Assembly: GCA_052386675.1 (NCBI GenBank)
Contig: JBQTJX010000030.1
Span: 90,408 to 154,407 of the forward strand
Origin: RBG-16-66-20 sp052386675
GTDB lineage: Bacteria; Pseudomonadota; Gammaproteobacteria; Burkholderiales; SG8-39
Direction: 5' to 3'
DNA length: 64,000 bases
The number at the start of each line of letters is the position of its first letter. The first letter of the stretch is position 1. Shown here piece after piece: positions 62,235 through 64,000 of this stretch. The translations under genes were made by a program, and so were the position numbers. The notes under the pieces were generated by a model, which ran no database searches, was not told the origin of the DNA, and was given only the letters and a program-made list of their open reading frames with translations.

Positions 62235-62811
62235 GACGCGCCTGTTCCCGCTGCTGCTGATGCTGGCGCTGGCGCTGCTCACCTTCTGGCTTGAGCAGAT
62301 GGTGCGGGAAGACTCTGGCGTGCACCCGTCGCTGCAGCGGCACGACCCCGACTACATCGTGGACCGGATGAACCTGATCCGTTATGGCGTCGATGGCCGC
62401 GTCGAATCCACGCTCGCCGCGACGAAAATGATACATTACCCGGACGACGACTCGACCGAACTGATCGCGCCGCGCATGGTGCAGACCAAGCCGAACGAGC
62501 CGCGCGTCACGGTCACTGCAATGCGCGGCAAGCTGTCGCAGGACGGCGAGGAAGTGTTCCTCTACGACGACGTGCTGCTGGTGCGGGACGGCGCGGCCGG
62601 CAGCCCCGAGACGCGGATGCGCACCAGTTTCCTGCATGTGGTGCGCGCCCGCTCGCTGGTGCGCACCGACCGCGACATCGTGGTCACCGAGGGAGGGCGC
62701 ATGCTTTCCGGGCGCGGCATGGAGTATTACAACGATTCCCGGCTGCTCCACCTGCGCGACCGGGTGCGCGGGCGGTTCGAACCGAGGAAAAAGGCCCAGG
62801 CAGCAAAGTGA
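62221..62811 (+). CDS. lptC: LPS transport protein LptC
   Basis: 196 residues from the GTG at 62221, chosen because it immediately precedes the membrane helix (LFPLLLMLALALLTFWLEQM) and suits the family. The periplasmic part has the OstA-like fold (HDPDYIVDRMNLIRYGVDG; MVQTKPNEPRVTVTAMRG). It couples the LptBFG extractor to LptA. No good Shine-Dalgarno precedes it; a mini-ORF ends in its start. Overlaps lptA by 4 nt. Confidence 0.92.
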   Translation: MKLPTTRLFPLLLMLALALLTFWLEQMVREDSGVHPSLQRHDPDYIVDRMNLIRYGVDGRVESTLAATKMIHYPDDDSTELIAPRMVQTKPNEPRVTVTAMRGKLSQDGEEVFLYDDVLLVRDGAAGSPETRMRTSFLHVVRARSLVRTDRDIVVTEGGRMLSGRGMEYYNDSRLLHLRDRVRGRFEPRKKAQAAK

Positions 62812-63413
62812 CGAACCTCCACCACCTCCTCCTCGCTGCCGCGTGGCTGGCCTCGCCGCCCGCGCTTGCGGAGAAAGCCGACCGGGAGAAGCCGACGCAC
62901 ATCGAATCCAACCGCATGAGCTCGGATGACGCGCGCCGCATGAGCACCTTCGAGGGCAGCGTGGTGCTCACCAAGGGCACCGTGCGGATACTCGCCGATC
63001 GCATCGTCGTGCGCCAGGACGCCGACGGCTACCAGTTCGCCACCGCCACCGGAAACCCGGTGCGCTTCCGCCAGCTGGGCGATCCCAGGGCCGACCGCGC
63101 CGCGGTGTGGACCGAGGGCGAGGCGCAGCGGCTGGAGGTCGACGACCGCAACGAAAGGATCGAGCTGTTCGAGCGCGCACGCGTCAAGCGCGACCAGGAC
63201 GAGGTGCGCGGCGAGTACATCTTCCTCGACCAGCGCACCGAGTACTTCTCGGTCAGTTCGGGAAGAAATGCGGCGGGCCGGGACGGCGCCATCCCCGGCG
63301 CGGCGCCCGCTGCGGAAACCCGCGTCCGCGCGGTCATCCAGCCCAAGCTCAAGCCCGCGGCGCCTCCCGCCGCCCCCAACGTCCCCGCCGCCCCTTCCGC
63401 CGGGTCGAAATGA
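62808..63413 (+). CDS. lptA: LPS transport periplasmic bridge protein LptA
   Basis: 201 residues from the GTG at 62808 (GTGA overlap). Signal peptide ending SPPALAEKA. OstA-like domain: THIESNRMSSDDARRMSTFEG and ATATGNPVRFRQLGD. A Pro/Ala-rich C-terminal tail (about 165-201) is longer than in E. coli. It bridges the periplasm from LptC to LptD. Overlaps lptB by 4 nt. Confidence 0.93.
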   Translation: MTNLHHLLLAAAWLASPPALAEKADREKPTHIESNRMSSDDARRMSTFEGSVVLTKGTVRILADRIVVRQDADGYQFATATGNPVRFRQLGDPRADRAAVWTEGEAQRLEVDDRNERIELFERARVKRDQDEVRGEYIFLDQRTEYFSVSSGRNAAGRDGAIPGAAPAAETRVRAVIQPKLKPAAPPAAPNVPAAPSAGSK

Positions 63414-64000
63414 GCACCCTGCGCGCGGAGAAGCTGCGCAAGCGCTTCAAGTCGCGCGTCGTCGTCCAGGAGGTATCGCTCGAGGTCGCCAGCGGCGAGG
63501 TCGTGGGCCTGCTGGGCCCCAACGGTGCGGGCAAGACCACCTGCTTCTACATGATCGTCGGCCTGATCCCGGCGGACGCGGGCGACATCTACCTCGACGG
63601 CGGCGAGCTCACGCACCTGCCGATACATCGCCGCGCGCGCCTGGGCATCTCCTACCTGCCGCAGGAAAACTCGGTGTTCCGCAAGCTGACGGTGGAAGAC
63701 AATATCCGCGCCGTGCTGGAATTGCAGGATCTGGATCTCATCGATCTGGAAACGCGGCTGGAGGAACTGCTCGAAGAGCTGCATATCACCCATATCCGCA
63801 AGAACGTCGCCATTTCCCTTTCGGGCGGCGAGCGGCGGCGTGTGGAAATCGCGCGCGCGCTCGCCACGCGGCCCAGCTTCATCCTGCTCGATGAACCTTT
63901 CGCCGGCGTCGATCCGATCACGGTCCTTGATATCCAGAAAATCATCCGCTTTCTCAAGGAGCGCGACATCGGCGTCCTGATCACCGATCATAACGTGCGC
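63410..64000 (+). CDS. lptB: LPS export ATPase LptB, 3' end outside window
   Basis: 197 codons visible; the ~240-residue protein continues past the right edge. Walker A GPNGAGKTTCFYMIVG, the LptB signature SYLPQENSVFRKLTVEDNI, ABC motif LSGGERRRVEIA, Walker B FILLDEPFAGVDP and H-loop ITDHNVR. Powers LPS extraction with LptFG. Confidence 0.97.
   Translation, partial: MSTLRAEKLRKRFKSRVVVQEVSLEVASGEVVGLLGPNGAGKTTCFYMIVGLIPADAGDIYLDGGELTHLPIHRRARLGISYLPQENSVFRKLTVEDNIRAVLELQDLDLIDLETRLEELLEELHITHIRKNVAISLSGGERRRVEIARALATRPSFILLDEPFAGVDPITVLDIQKIIRFLKERDIGVLITDHNVR

Overview
The window is about 66% G+C chromosomal DNA from a betaproteobacterium. The evidence is gene order: mlaFEDACB, an ABC exporter, ibaG, murA, hisGDCBHAFIE, hinT and tatABC lie in one leftward run, followed elsewhere by petABC-sspA-sspB and kdsD-kdsC-lptC-lptA-lptB. 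It reads as a free-living, respiring Gram-negative that can make histidine and builds an LPS outer membrane. The species is not identified.

Layout. 0-8.6 kb (+): the end of fadH, an atypical SDR, a FkbM methyltransferase, CofD (coenzyme F420 synthesis, unusual here), then a MoxR / DUF58 / transglutaminase operon. 8.5-10.4 kb: an A+T-rich cassette with three unrecognised minus-strand genes, ending at tRNA-Thr(UGU). 10.5-14.3 kb (-): sspB, sspA and the cytochrome bc1 genes petABC. 14.4-22.9 kb (+): a DegS-like protease, a sigma54 activator with a PAS domain, a near-consensus sigma54 promoter, a five-gene branched-chain-amino-acid-type (Liv) ABC transporter and an alpha/beta hydrolase. 22.9-38.5 kb (-): the long tat / his / murA / mla run, 23 genes with few gaps.

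38.6-58.6 kb: an MSHA-like type IV pilus locus. An ABC ATPase and a response-regulator sigma54 activator of the PrsR type open it. mshM, L, N, E, G, I, J and K follow, then a large pilus-associated protein and a pseudopilin. After a decayed vapBC come a PrsK-like histidine kinase (-), an ABC-2 permease, a TPR-like protein and a pilin gene. The pilin has its own sigma54 promoter and an upstream palindrome. The sensor/regulator pair and the ABC ATPase/permease pair sit at opposite ends of the pilus genes, so the block looks like one functional unit. 58.6-64 kb: a CPA2 K+/H+ antiporter (-), then kdsD, kdsC, lptC, lptA and the start of lptB (+).

Most unusual observations: the low-G+C three-gene cassette beside tRNA-Thr; two near-identical perfect palindromes 20 kb apart, one inside a gene; tandem repeats at two start codons (degS-like and lptC) that create mini-ORFs ending in the true start; a terminator between tatA and tatB; a frameshifted, internally deleted vapC beside an intact vapB; -10-like hexamers placed so that several transcripts would be leaderless. 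All calls come from reading the sequence and its translations; no database search was run.
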